A stretch of DNA of 5,746 nucleotides from an uncultured Collinsella sp. (GCA_900552295.1 URZB01000109.1:1-5746); one strand, 5' to 3'. Positions 1 to 5,746 are shown, counted from the stretch's first letter. Numbers and translations: made by a program. Notes: generated from the sequence alone by a model not told the origin.

Positions 1-101
1 GCGGTGAGCTTGGGGTCGGCGGATCGACGTCTTCCCTCGGGGTCCGCTAGGCGTTCAAAAGGCGTCGGTGGCCGCATCAGCTGTTGTTGGGACTTAGGCA
101 C
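1..101 (-). CDS. Small ORF downstream of the Y-family polymerase, partial (runs off left edge)
   Basis: The frame opens with GTG at 101-99 and stays open to the window edge, giving 33 residues that begin MPKSQQQLMRPPTPFERLAD and continue with an Arg-rich stretch. An AGGAGG lies 5 nt upstream of the GTG, inside the end of the polymerase gene. The GTG overlaps the polymerase stop by 8 nt (GTGCCTAA), so translational coupling is likely. I do not recognise the protein. In Bacillus-type uvrX and yqjW operons the gene in this position encodes a small YolD-like accessory protein, and a YolD-like role here is an inference from position only; the visible residues do not prove it. The first 33 residues are hydrophilic, basic and proline-rich, with no signal peptide or membrane segment. 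Confidence 0.65.
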   Translation of the reverse strand, partial: MPKSQQQLMRPPTPFERLADPEGRRRSADPKLT

Positions 102-1599
102 GATGTCCTCCTACCTGATCGTTGCGTTCGCGTGCGGTGGCGCCGGCGGTGAAGCTTAATCCCTTGACGAGCGCGTTCTTGCCGTACTTGCCCTTCACGG
201 CCAGGACGGCGCGCGCCAGGTCGCGCTCGCGCTCATCGGCCTTAACATCGCTGAACAGGTCGATAGTGGCAAATTCCTCGGGCACCAGATTGCCAAATCC
301 CAGGTTGATGCGCTTGACCGGTCGTTTGGGATCGACAGTCTGCGCCCAGAGCTCATCGAAATAGCCCATGATCTTCTTAAACGAATTGGTGCGCTCGGGC
401 AGCTTGCGCGAGGCGTTGGAGTGCGCAAAGAGCGCGGCATAGCCACCACGCGGCTTGCCGCCGTGTTCGCCCACAAAGATGCCGTCAATCGCCTGTGCCT
501 CTCGCACCAAACGTCGGCGTTCGTCATCGCGCTGGACGGGCTTGGGCGCGCGGGGTGCGAGCTTGGGGCCGGCGGTTGCGGCGGGTTCGATGCTCGACGT
601 GCTCGAACGCAAATGCCCGCATCCGTCTACATATTGCGCTGTGCCGCTGGCGTCGAGGCGGCGTATGTCGGCGCGCTCGCTCGCGTAGCCTACAAAGAGC
701 GAGATGCTGTTGCACACCACGTGCTTATCGACTAAGTCCAGCACAGCGTTGTCGACCATCTCGCGCAACACGGTGTAGGCTTGCTCATAGGCATAACCCT
801 TCGATAGCACTTGCCCCGTGGTTGTTGAGGTTGCCTGCGGGCGATAGGCCTGAATATCGGCGATAGTTGTCGGCTCGCGCCCAAAGGCGTGGTCGATAAG
901 ATACTCGGCATTGACGCCGAGCTCGTCGTAGAGCAGGTTTTCGTCGAGCGCCGCGACGCCCATCAGATCGTAGACGCCGTATTTTTCGAGTCGTGCTGCC
1001 ACGCCGGGCCCAATGCCCCAGATGTCGGTGATGGGGCGATGGGGCCAGATCTCCTTGCGAAAGGTCTCGTCGTCGAGTTTGCCGATGCGGCTGGGTACGT
1101 GCTTGGCGGTAATGTCGAGTGCCACCTTGGCCTGGAATAGGTTGGGGCCGATGCCAACCGTTGCCGTGATGCCGGTGCGCGCCAGGACCTCGTCGCGCAA
1201 CATGCAGGCGAAGCCTTCAGCGTCGGTGTGATAGAGGTCCAGATAGGGTGTCACGTCGATAAAGCATTCGTCGATGGAGTAGACGTGCACGTCTTGCGGA
1301 CTCACGTATTCCAGATAGATACCGTAAATTTGCGCCGACACCTCCATGTAGTGCTGCATGCGCGGTATGGCCTTGATGTAGTCGATGCCGTCGGGAATTT
1401 CGAACAGACGGCAGCGATTGTGTATCCCCAGGTCCTTCATGGCCTGTGTGATGGCGAGACAGATGGTCGTGCGCCCGCGCGATTCGTCGGCAACGACCAG
1501 GTTGGTGGTGAGCGGGTTGAGCCCGCGGTCAACGCACTCGACGCTAGCGTAGAACGTCTTAAGGTCGATGCAGACATAGGTGTGACGCTCGTGCCCCAC
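94..1599 (-). CDS. Y-family (UvrX/UmuC-type) translesion DNA polymerase
   Basis: About 501 residues. This is a low-fidelity polymerase that copies past DNA lesions. The N-terminus has the IDLKTFYASVE motif: D12 is the first metal ligand and Y17 is at the steric-gate position. YSIDECFID carries D110 and E111, the other catalytic acids. TVGIGPN (about 146-152) and a helix-hairpin-helix (WGIGPGVAARL, about 193-203) follow. The C-terminal part is the little-finger domain, with a TIDLF motif near residue 445 resembling a sliding-clamp-binding QL(S/D)LF motif, and an end (KYGKNALVKG, then ATARERN and IGG-like VGGHRA) typical of Gram-positive UvrX-type polymerases. An Ala/Pro/Arg-rich insertion of about 65 residues lies near 330-395. 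GTG at 1599 was chosen because GGGAGG precedes it by 4 nt and the promoter and LexA box lie just upstream; longer starts would place coding sequence inside the promoter. ATG at 1611 is the alternative. Probably LexA-regulated and co-transcribed with the small downstream ORF. Confidence 0.93.
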   Translation of the reverse strand: MGHERHTYVCIDLKTFYASVECVDRGLNPLTTNLVVADESRGRTTICLAITQAMKDLGIHNRCRLFEIPDGIDYIKAIPRMQHYMEVSAQIYGIYLEYVSPQDVHVYSIDECFIDVTPYLDLYHTDAEGFACMLRDEVLARTGITATVGIGPNLFQAKVALDITAKHVPSRIGKLDDETFRKEIWPHRPITDIWGIGPGVAARLEKYGVYDLMGVAALDENLLYDELGVNAEYLIDHAFGREPTTIADIQAYRPQATSTTTGQVLSKGYAYEQAYTVLREMVDNAVLDLVDKHVVCNSISLFVGYASERADIRRLDASGTAQYVDGCGHLRSSTSSIEPAATAGPKLAPRAPKPVQRDDERRRLVREAQAIDGIFVGEHGGKPRGGYAALFAHSNASRKLPERTNSFKKIMGYFDELWAQTVDPKRPVKRINLGFGNLVPEEFATIDLFSDVKADERERDLARAVLAVKGKYGKNALVKGLSFTAGATARERNDQVGGHRA

Positions 1600-1602
1600 G
1601 CG

Positions 1603-1609
1603 TCCTCCC
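1603..1609 (-). promoter_or_regulatory. Ribosome binding site deciding the polymerase start
   Basis: On the minus strand GGGAGGA lies directly before CGC and GTG at 1599, leaving a 4-nt gap after GGAGG. This is slightly shorter than the gaps in this window's other genes (5-6 nt), but no comparable site precedes ATG 1611 or ATG 1620. It supports the GTG start, which places the catalytic IDLKTFYAS motif about 10 residues from the N-terminus, as is usual for the family. Confidence 0.6.
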
Positions 1610-1610
1610 A

Positions 1611-1626
1611 TCAAACACATGTTCTT
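1611..1626. promoter_or_regulatory. Second, weaker LexA-like box
   Basis: TCAAACACATGTTCTT matches 9 of the 12 defined positions of TCGAAC-N4-GTTCGA. It shares the core ACATGTTC with the stronger box, with the two copies 17 bp apart in the same orientation. It falls in the untranslated leader of the polymerase mRNA, between the inferred transcription start and the ribosome binding site. It may help LexA bind cooperatively or may be a decayed copy. Confidence 0.45.
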
Positions 1627-1627
1627 A

Positions 1628-1643
1628 TCGAATACATGTTCGA
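1628..1643. promoter_or_regulatory. LexA (SOS) box of the Y-family polymerase
   Basis: TCGAATACATGTTCGA matches 11 of the 12 defined positions of the Gram-positive/actinobacterial LexA operator TCGAAC-N4-GTTCGA. It touches the last base of the -10 element and covers the expected transcription start (near 1636), so bound LexA would block RNA polymerase. Y-family polymerases are classic SOS genes, so motif and gene agree. LexA itself is not in the window. Confidence 0.82.
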
Positions 1644-1671
1644 TAATACCCGCTTGTGCGGACATCGTCAA
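1643..1671 (-). promoter_or_regulatory. Sigma-70-type promoter of the polymerase gene
   Basis: On the minus strand TTGACG (1671-1666) and TATTAT (1648-1643) are separated by exactly 17 nt; each hexamer is one mismatch from consensus. The expected start is near 1636, giving a leader of about 37 nt to GTG 1599. The -35 element contains the TTG at 1671 and the spacer contains the ATG at 1665, so neither can be the start codon of a transcript from this promoter. Confidence 0.82.
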
Positions 1672-1735
1672 AACCTGTCCCTTTTTGGTCGGTCGCCGTT
1701 TAGGGGCGGATTGGCAACGCTCGCTGATTACGGTC

Positions 1736-1759
1736 TTGACCTGCGCTAGAATAGGGTCA
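1736..1759 (+). promoter_or_regulatory. Probable pgi promoter region with an inverted repeat
   Basis: TAGAAT at 1747-1752 is a good -10 element, but the hexamer 17 nt upstream (CTGATT, 1724-1729) is a poor -35. TTGACC at 1736-1741 looks like a -35, yet it is only 5 nt from TAGAAT and has no good -10 at the right distance. TGACC (1737-1741) and GGTCA (1755-1759) form an inverted repeat with a 13-nt spacer around the -10, a possible operator for an unknown regulator. The promoter location is likely; its exact elements are uncertain. Confidence 0.4.
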
Positions 1760-1769
1760 TCTGATTATC

Positions 1770-1793
1770 CGGGCGCATGGAGGTATGCGCCCG
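1770..1793 (+). other. pgi leader hairpin with GGAGGT in the loop
   Basis: CGGGCGCAT (1770-1778) and ATGCGCCCG (1785-1793) form a perfect 9-bp stem around the 6-nt loop GGAGGT. It ends 7 nt before the true AGGAGG of pgi and is not followed by a T-run, so it is not an intrinsic terminator. The loop resembles a second ribosome binding site. It may protect the mRNA 5' end, act as a ribosome standby site, or be bound by a regulator. Confidence 0.6.
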
Positions 1794-1800
1794 TATGTTG

Positions 1801-1806
1801 AGGAGG
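1801..1806 (+). promoter_or_regulatory. Ribosome binding site of pgi
   Basis: A perfect AGGAGG lies 5 nt before ATG 1812. This decides the start against the in-frame ATG at 1785, which sits in the hairpin stem directly abutting the loop GGAGGT (no spacer) and would add nine residues. Confidence 0.9.
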
Positions 1807-1811
1807 ACTTT

Positions 1812-3506
1812 ATGGCAACTGTTGCCGCACCTATCGACGCTACGTCGACCGCCGCTTGGAAGGCGCTCGAGGCCCATCAGGAGAAGCTCGAGGCCGAGGG
1901 TATCGACCTTAAGGCATGGTTCGCTGCCGATGCGGAGCGCGTGAACAAGCTGAGCTTTGACGCCGGTGACCTGCACTTCGACCTGTCCAAGAACCTGGTG
2001 ACCGATGAGACCGTCAAGCTGCTGTGCGATCTTGCCCGCGAGGTGAAGCTCGAGGAGCGCCGCGACGCCATGTTCTCCGGCGAGCACATTAACACCACCG
2101 AGGACCGCGCCGTCCTGCACACCGCGCTTCGTCGCCCGGCAAGCGAGAAGGGCCAGCTCATCGTCGACGGCCAGGACGTCGTCGCCGACGTGCACGAGGT
2201 CCTCGATCGCATGTATGCCTTCGCCGAGCGCGTGCGCTCCGGTGAGTGGAAGGGCGTAACCGGTAAGAAGATCGAGCACCTGGTGTCCATCGGCATCGGC
2301 GGCTCCGATTTGGGTCCGGTCATGGCTTACGAGGCTCTGCGTCCCTATGCCGACGCCGGTATCGACTGCCGCTACATCTCCAACATCGACCCCAACGACC
2401 AGGCCGAGAAGCTCAAGGGCTTGGATCCCGAGACCACGCTCGTGATCATCGTCTCCAAGACCTTCACCACGCTCGAGACCCTCACCAACGCCCGCGAGGT
2501 CAAGACCTGGATGCTCGAGCAACTCAAGGCTCAGGGCGCCATCGACGGCTCCGATGAGCAGAACGCCGAGGCCGTGGCAAAGCACTTCGTCGCCGTCTCC
2601 ACCGCACTCGAGAAGGTCGAGGCCTTCGGTATCGACCCCGCCAACGCCTTCGGTTTCTGGAACTGGGTTGGCGGCCGCTATTCCGTTGACTCCGCCGTGG
2701 GCCTGTCGCTGATCGTCGTGCTCGGCCCCGAGCGCTTCCAGCAGTTCCTCGAGGGCTTCCACGCCATCGACGAGTACTTCTGCAACACCCCGCTCGAGAA
2801 CAACGCCGTCGCGCTGATGGGCCTGCTCAACGTCTGGTACGTCAACTTCTTCGGTTCCAAGAGCCACGCCGTGCTGCCGTACTGCCAGTACCTGCACCGC
2901 TTCCCGGCCTACCTGCAGCAGCTCACCATGGAGTCCAACGGCAAGCATGTCCGTTGGGACGGCAGCGCCGTGACCTCCGACACCGGTGAGATCTTCTGGG
3001 GCGAGCCCGGCACCAACGGCCAGCATGCCTTCTACCAGCTGCTGCACCAGGGCACCGTGGTGGTCCCGGCCGACTTTATCGCTTTCGCCAACACTGCCAA
3101 CCCCGCAACCGACAGCGGCCAGGATGTCCACGAGCTGTTCCTGGGCAACTTCCTAGCCCAGACCAAGGCGCTCGCCTTTGGTAAGACGGCCGATGAGGTG
3201 CGCGCCGAGGGCACGCCCGAGCAGATCGTCCCGGCCCGCTGCTTTGAGGGCAACCGCCCGACGACCTCGATCTTCGGCGACACGCTGACCCCGTTTGCGC
3301 TCGGCGAGCTCATTGCCCTGTACGAGCACATCACGTTTGTCGAGGGCACGGTCTGGGGCATCGACTCCTACGACCAGTGGGGCGTCGAGCTGGGCAAGCA
3401 GCTTGCCAAGCAGATCACCCCGGCCTTCCACGACGACGCCGCCAAGGCCGAGCAGGACGCTTCGACTCAAGCGCTTATCGAGTTCTATCGCGCGCATCGC
3501 AAGTAG
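1812..3506 (+). CDS. pgi: Glucose-6-phosphate isomerase
   Basis: 564 residues, close to the usual length of the long (E. coli/eukaryote-like) isomerases. This cytoplasmic enzyme interconverts glucose 6-phosphate and fructose 6-phosphate in glycolysis and gluconeogenesis. The SIS sugar-phosphate fold shows as [11 protein letters not shown] from residue 159. Both family signatures are present: [13 protein letters not shown] near 285 and [11 protein letters not shown] near 519-529. Residues aligned with the known catalytic set are all visible: R289 (GGRYS), E374 (TMESNGK), H405 (GQHAFYQ) and K529. Third codon positions are almost all C or G (GAG, CTC, GCC, AAG), more so than in the neighbours, which fits high expression. 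The gene stands alone, divergent from the polymerase and convergent with the VirD4-like gene, and ends at a strong terminator. Nothing appears truncated. Confidence 0.97.
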   Translation: MATVAAPIDATSTAAWKALEAHQEKLEAEGIDLKAWFAADAERVNKLSFDAGDLHFDLSKNLVTDETVKLLCDLAREVKLEERRDAMFSGEHINTTEDRAVLHTALRRPASEKGQLIVDGQDVVADVHEVLDRMYAFAERVRSGEWKGVTGKKIEHLVSIGIGGSDLGPVMAYEALRPYADAGIDCRYISNIDPNDQAEKLKGLDPETTLVIIVSKTFTTLETLTNAREVKTWMLEQLKAQGAIDGSDEQNAEAVAKHFVAVSTALEKVEAFGIDPANAFGFWNWVGGRYSVDSAVGLSLIVVLGPERFQQFLEGFHAIDEYFCNTPLENNAVALMGLLNVWYVNFFGSKSHAVLPYCQYLHRFPAYLQQLTMESNGKHVRWDGSAVTSDTGEIFWGEPGTNGQHAFYQLLHQGTVVVPADFIAFANTANPATDSGQDVHELFLGNFLAQTKALAFGKTADEVRAEGTPEQIVPARCFEGNRPTTSIFGDTLTPFALGELIALYEHITFVEGTVWGIDSYDQWGVELGKQLAKQITPAFHDDAAKAEQDASTQALIEFYRAHRK

Positions 3507-3538
3507 TCGCTGCTGTTAACGCATCGCGCCTTATAGTC

Positions 3539-3577
3539 AGGGGCCCGTATCCTATCGGATGCGGGCCCCTTTGCTTT
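3539..3577 (+). terminator. Intrinsic terminator of pgi
   Basis: A 14-bp stem (3539-3552 with 3557-3570, one G-T pair) closes a 4-nt loop (TATC) and is followed by TTTGCTTT. It starts 33 nt after the pgi stop. On the opposite strand the hairpin is followed by CTGACTAT, so it should stop pgi transcripts much better than transcripts of the convergent VirD4-like gene. Confidence 0.9.
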
Positions 3578-3647
3578 GCCGTGGTCCCGGGGCGCACGGC
3601 CTTTGTGGAACATTGTCGGGGCGCCGCGCGCTGCGAGAACCCTGCGC

Positions 3648-4952
3648 CTAGATCTCGGCCTCCGCATGGCCTCGCTGCACCTCGGGCAGCTCCCCGTAGA
3701 GCGGATGGTCTTCGAGCCTAAAGCGCTCGACCTGTTCGGGAGTGCGACCGCGTACAAAGAGCCACGAGCGATCGATCGGCGTCGCCATGAGCGTGCTGGG
3801 CAGCGCGTCGGCGCGGTCGGAAAACACCCGGGCACTCTCGGGATCCTGGAACGCCAGCACCAGATGCGTGTCGCAGTTGCCCATGATGGAGCGTGCGCGT
3901 GCCTCGCCATAGAGCGCATCGAGCTGGTTGGTCGACTGCAGCAGCAGCGTTGCCCAGATGTTGCGGCTTCGGATAATCGAGAGCACGTTGTCGATCTGGG
4001 GGATCTGCAGATTTGCGAAGTCATCGAGCATAAAGCGCACGGGCACGGGCAGGCTGCCGTCGGGCTGCCTATCGGCCTCACGAATGAGGCCCATAAACGC
4101 CTGCGAAATAAAGAGGCCGGTCAGCGGATCGAGATTGCGGTCAATATCGCTCACGGTTACAAACAGGGCGCAGGGGGTGTGTCCCATGGAAGCGAAGTCC
4201 ACCTGATGGCACTCACGATAGAGCTGTGCCGCACCGTCGAATCCCAGACACATGACCTTTTCGGCAAGGATGCCGACGATGCTCGCGTGCATGCGCTCGG
4301 CATTTTGCGTAATGGCGTAGCGCCGCCATAGCGAGAGGGCATAGCTTTGGGGGTCGGTCGTGATCAGGTCGTCAAACAATCGACCCGTGGCACCGTCCTG
4401 CAGGTGCTCGATCAGCTTGATGACCGAGCTGATCGTCTGCTCGTCGGCGGGTAGCTGTTCGGTGACGTAGGCGATAAGACACGACAGCAGGTTTGCCGCC
4501 GCATGATCCCAAAAAGGCTGGTTGTTGTCCTCGATGGGGCAGATGGCCTTTGCCACCGAGAGGATGTCCTGCTGGTTGGGCCTGCCGTCCGCCTTGCGGC
4601 GAATGTGCCTTAGGGGGTTGTAGCCGCAGCGCTCGATGCCGGGCGCAAGGGCCGGGACGGTGTTGAGGTCGGCGAAGTTGAGACATTGTACGCGGTAACC
4701 GTGGGCTGCCAGCACGGGTCCCACTTCGCGACAGAGCGTGCCTTTGGTGTCGAGCACGATGTAGCTTGCGTTCATTTGCAGCAGGTTGGGCTTGAGGACG
4801 TTTCGGGTCTTGCCGGCTCCCGAGGGGCCGATCACAAGTGCGTTGTTGTTGAGCCCCGTTTGGCGGGTGTCGCAGGAAAGCGTTCGATCTTTGGCGAGGA
4901 TGGTGGACGATGCGGACTCAGATGCGGCGAGGCGGCTGGCGAGGTTAGACAT
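3648..4952 (-). CDS. Short VirD4/TraG-family coupling-protein-like ATPase
   Basis: 434 residues. VirD4/TraG proteins are hexameric ATPases that bring relaxase-DNA to a type IV secretion channel. Seen here: Walker A GPSGAGKT (42-49), the following VLDTKG (66-71), Walker B RFMLDDFAN (306-314) and the family's IIRSRNIWATLLLQSTNQLDALYG-region, about residues 325-350. Walker B ends in Asp-Asp where many relatives have Asp-Glu; I recall Asp-Asp in some Gram-positive conjugative-element homologues. Only about 37 residues precede the nucleotide-binding core, with no hydrophobic segment, whereas many coupling proteins have two N-terminal membrane helices. The start is firm: AAGGAGGT lies 6 nt upstream of ATG 4952, and the frame further upstream is basic and non-hydrophobic. 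It overlaps the ClpP-like gene by 8 nt. No relaxase or channel gene is visible, so transfer function is unproven. No clear terminator of its own follows. Confidence 0.88.
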   Translation of the reverse strand: MSNLASRLAASESASSTILAKDRTLSCDTRQTGLNNNALVIGPSGAGKTRNVLKPNLLQMNASYIVLDTKGTLCREVGPVLAAHGYRVQCLNFADLNTVPALAPGIERCGYNPLRHIRRKADGRPNQQDILSVAKAICPIEDNNQPFWDHAAANLLSCLIAYVTEQLPADEQTISSVIKLIEHLQDGATGRLFDDLITTDPQSYALSLWRRYAITQNAERMHASIVGILAEKVMCLGFDGAAQLYRECHQVDFASMGHTPCALFVTVSDIDRNLDPLTGLFISQAFMGLIREADRQPDGSLPVPVRFMLDDFANLQIPQIDNVLSIIRSRNIWATLLLQSTNQLDALYGEARARSIMGNCDTHLVLAFQDPESARVFSDRADALPSTLMATPIDRSWLFVRGRTPEQVERFRLEDHPLYGELPEVQRGHAEAEI

Positions 4953-5562
4953 GGGCGACCTCCTTGGTGGTCGAGAGGATTTCGTGGGCAAAGCCGAGCT
5001 CGACGGCGCGCTCGGCCGAAAGGTAGGTGTCTTTTGCGGTAAGGGACTGGATGCGCTTGGGCGTGAGGCCGCTGCGGTCCGAGAGGATTTGCGTGAGGGT
5101 CTTGCGGGTCTGCATGAGACGCCGGCTGGTTTCCTGCAGCGCAAGTGCCGAGCCGCCTGCCCCCTGGGGGATCAGCGGGTCGTGAATCATGAGCTCTGCA
5201 TGGGGCGCCATACGGCGATCGTCGCCGCCCATAAAGATCACGGCGCCCATGGACGCGGCGAATTCCAGGCAGACGGTGCGGATGGGGCACGATGCGAGGC
5301 GCATGGCGTCATAGATCGCAAGACCCGATCGCACGCTTCCGCCGACGCTGGCGACAAATATGGTGATGGGGCGGCTGGGGTCGGTGGCATCGAGCAGGCG
5401 GATCTGCTGGCATAGGTCGTGGGCCATCGGGGTTTCGATGTTTCCCATGACGGAGAGTTCGCGACGGGCGAGCATCTCATCGTAAATGCTGGTGAGCGTG
5501 ATACCTCGGGCGGATTCACGCATGGTGAGGGGACTGATGATGGGGGAATGATTGGTGTCCAT
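4945..5562 (-). CDS. ClpP-like serine peptidase subunit
   Basis: 205 residues, near the usual ClpP length. ClpP forms barrel-shaped peptidases fed by hexameric unfoldase ATPases. The triad appears intact: S104 in FAASMGA, H127 in LMIHDP and D178 in AKDTYLSAERAVELG. FVASVGGSVRSGLAIYDAM (69-87) matches the family's oxyanion-loop region. The N-terminus (RGITLTSIYDEMLARRELSVMG) aligns by eye with the ClpP segment of the RGERxYDIYSRLLKxR type. The start ATG 5562 has AAGGGAG 5 nt upstream. The stop overlaps the start of the VirD4-like gene (ATGTCTAA), so the two are probably translated together. A housekeeping clpP normally sits by clpX or tig, so this looks like an accessory paralogue. Phage-type ClpP-like maturation proteases are an alternative, but no capsid genes are seen. 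Confidence 0.9.
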   Translation of the reverse strand: MDTNHSPIISPLTMRESARGITLTSIYDEMLARRELSVMGNIETPMAHDLCQQIRLLDATDPSRPITIFVASVGGSVRSGLAIYDAMRLASCPIRTVCLEFAASMGAVIFMGGDDRRMAPHAELMIHDPLIPQGAGGSALALQETSRRLMQTRKTLTQILSDRSGLTPKRIQSLTAKDTYLSAERAVELGFAHEILSTTKEVAHV

Positions 5563-5625
5563 GAGGACTCCCTTCTGTTGGTTGTGTTGTGGAATAGGAT
5601 TGTTGCCCGCGGAGGGGCTGGCGGG

Positions 5626-5746
5626 CTACAGGGCTCGTCCGAGCCTGAGATCGAGCTCGGTTGTGGGACAGGCTGCCTGTTCGTGCGGCTCGCAAGCACC
5701 AAAGGCTCCAAAGCGATGGAGCGTTGCGGCGGGCGTGGTGTAGGCG
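5626..5746 (-). CDS. Possible C-terminal end of an upstream gene, partial
   Basis: One minus-strand frame is open from the right edge to TAG at 5628-5626 and gives 39 residues ending PTTELDLRLGRAL. It stops 63 nt before the ClpP-like start on the same strand, which fits the last part of an upstream operon member. The stretch is too short to identify. About two thirds of third codon positions are G or C, only mildly coding-like, and the two other minus-strand frames are also open here, so coding is plausible rather than shown. The 63-nt gap holds a short inverted repeat but no convincing promoter. Confidence 0.4.
   Translation of the reverse strand, partial: AYTTPAATLHRFGAFGACEPHEQAACPTTELDLRLGRAL

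Noticed and set aside
1600..1671. Upstream starts of the polymerase (TTG 1671, ATG 1665, ATG 1620, ATG 1611).
   Set aside because: The first two lie inside the promoter. The ATGs at 1620 and 1611 have no good ribosome binding site; GTG 1599 has one.
421..1749. Several plus-strand frames opposite the polymerase, the longest about 173 residues.
   Set aside because: They are antisense shadows of the polymerase gene, with no motifs or start signals of note.
1785..1811. Nine-residue N-terminal extension of pgi from ATG 1785.
   Set aside because: The ATG is buried in a perfect hairpin and directly abuts GGAGGT, while ATG 1812 has AGGAGG at 5 nt.
1746..3131. 461-residue open frame antisense to pgi.
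   Set aside because: It mirrors the extreme G/C third-position bias of pgi, its product is a low-complexity Val/Gly/Leu/Asp/Glu-rich string, and it has no family motif.
3578..3600. Hairpin GCCGTG/CACGGC with an 11-nt loop after the pgi terminator, considered as a terminator for the VirD4-like gene.
   Set aside because: The stem is only 6 bp and no T-run follows on the minus strand.
4953..5144. N-terminal extension of the VirD4-like protein by 64 residues.
   Set aside because: It lies wholly inside the ClpP-like gene, is basic and non-hydrophobic, and ATG 4952 has a near-perfect ribosome binding site.
5605..5660. Two 6-bp inverted repeats (GCCCGC/GCGGGC at 5605-5626 and CCGAGC/GCTCGG at 5639-5660), considered as a terminator or operator.
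   Set aside because: Both have 10-nt loops and no T-run; such short repeats are expected by chance in GC-rich DNA.
5238..5711. 157-residue minus-strand frame overlapping the start of the ClpP-like gene.
   Set aside because: It is out of frame with the motif-bearing ClpP-like gene and gives a Pro/Ser-rich shadow translation.
1..5746. CRISPR array, tRNA, rRNA, insertion sequence, attachment site or origin.
   Set aside because: No regularly spaced repeats, cloverleaf, transposase or long terminal repeats were found by eye on either strand.

Overview
The window reads as a chromosomal segment of a high-GC bacterium with Gram-positive-type signals: AGGAGG-like ribosome binding sites, a TCGAAC-N4-GTTCGA-type LexA box, and a UvrX-type Y-family polymerase. 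The protein style and strongly C/G-ending codons fit an actinobacterium of the Coriobacteriia (Collinsella-like). That placement is an impression from the sequence, not a database result.

Layout. Positions 1-1599 (minus strand) hold an SOS-type pair: a Y-family translesion polymerase and the start of a small translationally coupled ORF that leaves the window on the left. Positions about 1600-1811 are a divergent control region. It carries a near-consensus sigma-70 promoter overlapped by one strong and one weaker LexA-like box (toward the polymerase), plus a weaker promoter and a perfect leader hairpin (toward pgi). Positions 1812-3506 (plus strand) encode glucose-6-phosphate isomerase, followed by a strong intrinsic terminator at 3539-3577. 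From the right edge back to 3648 (minus strand) runs a second operon: the possible C-terminal end of an unidentified gene, a ClpP-like serine peptidase with an intact catalytic triad, and a short VirD4/TraG-family ATPase with no membrane segment. The last two overlap by 8 nt.

How the parts relate. pgi is housekeeping glycolysis and looks independent. The polymerase is probably DNA-damage induced: LexA would sit over its -10 element and start point, and this moves the true start codon about 70 nt downstream of the longest-ORF start. The ClpP-like/VirD4-like pair is the most unusual part. A peptidase made in the same coupled operon as a soluble coupling-protein-like ATPase suggests an accessory or conjugation-derived module, but the window shows no relaxase, VirB4, integrase or attachment site. 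No tRNA, rRNA, CRISPR array or insertion sequence was seen. No gene-free stretch exceeds 300 bases; the longest is the 212-bp divergent control region.
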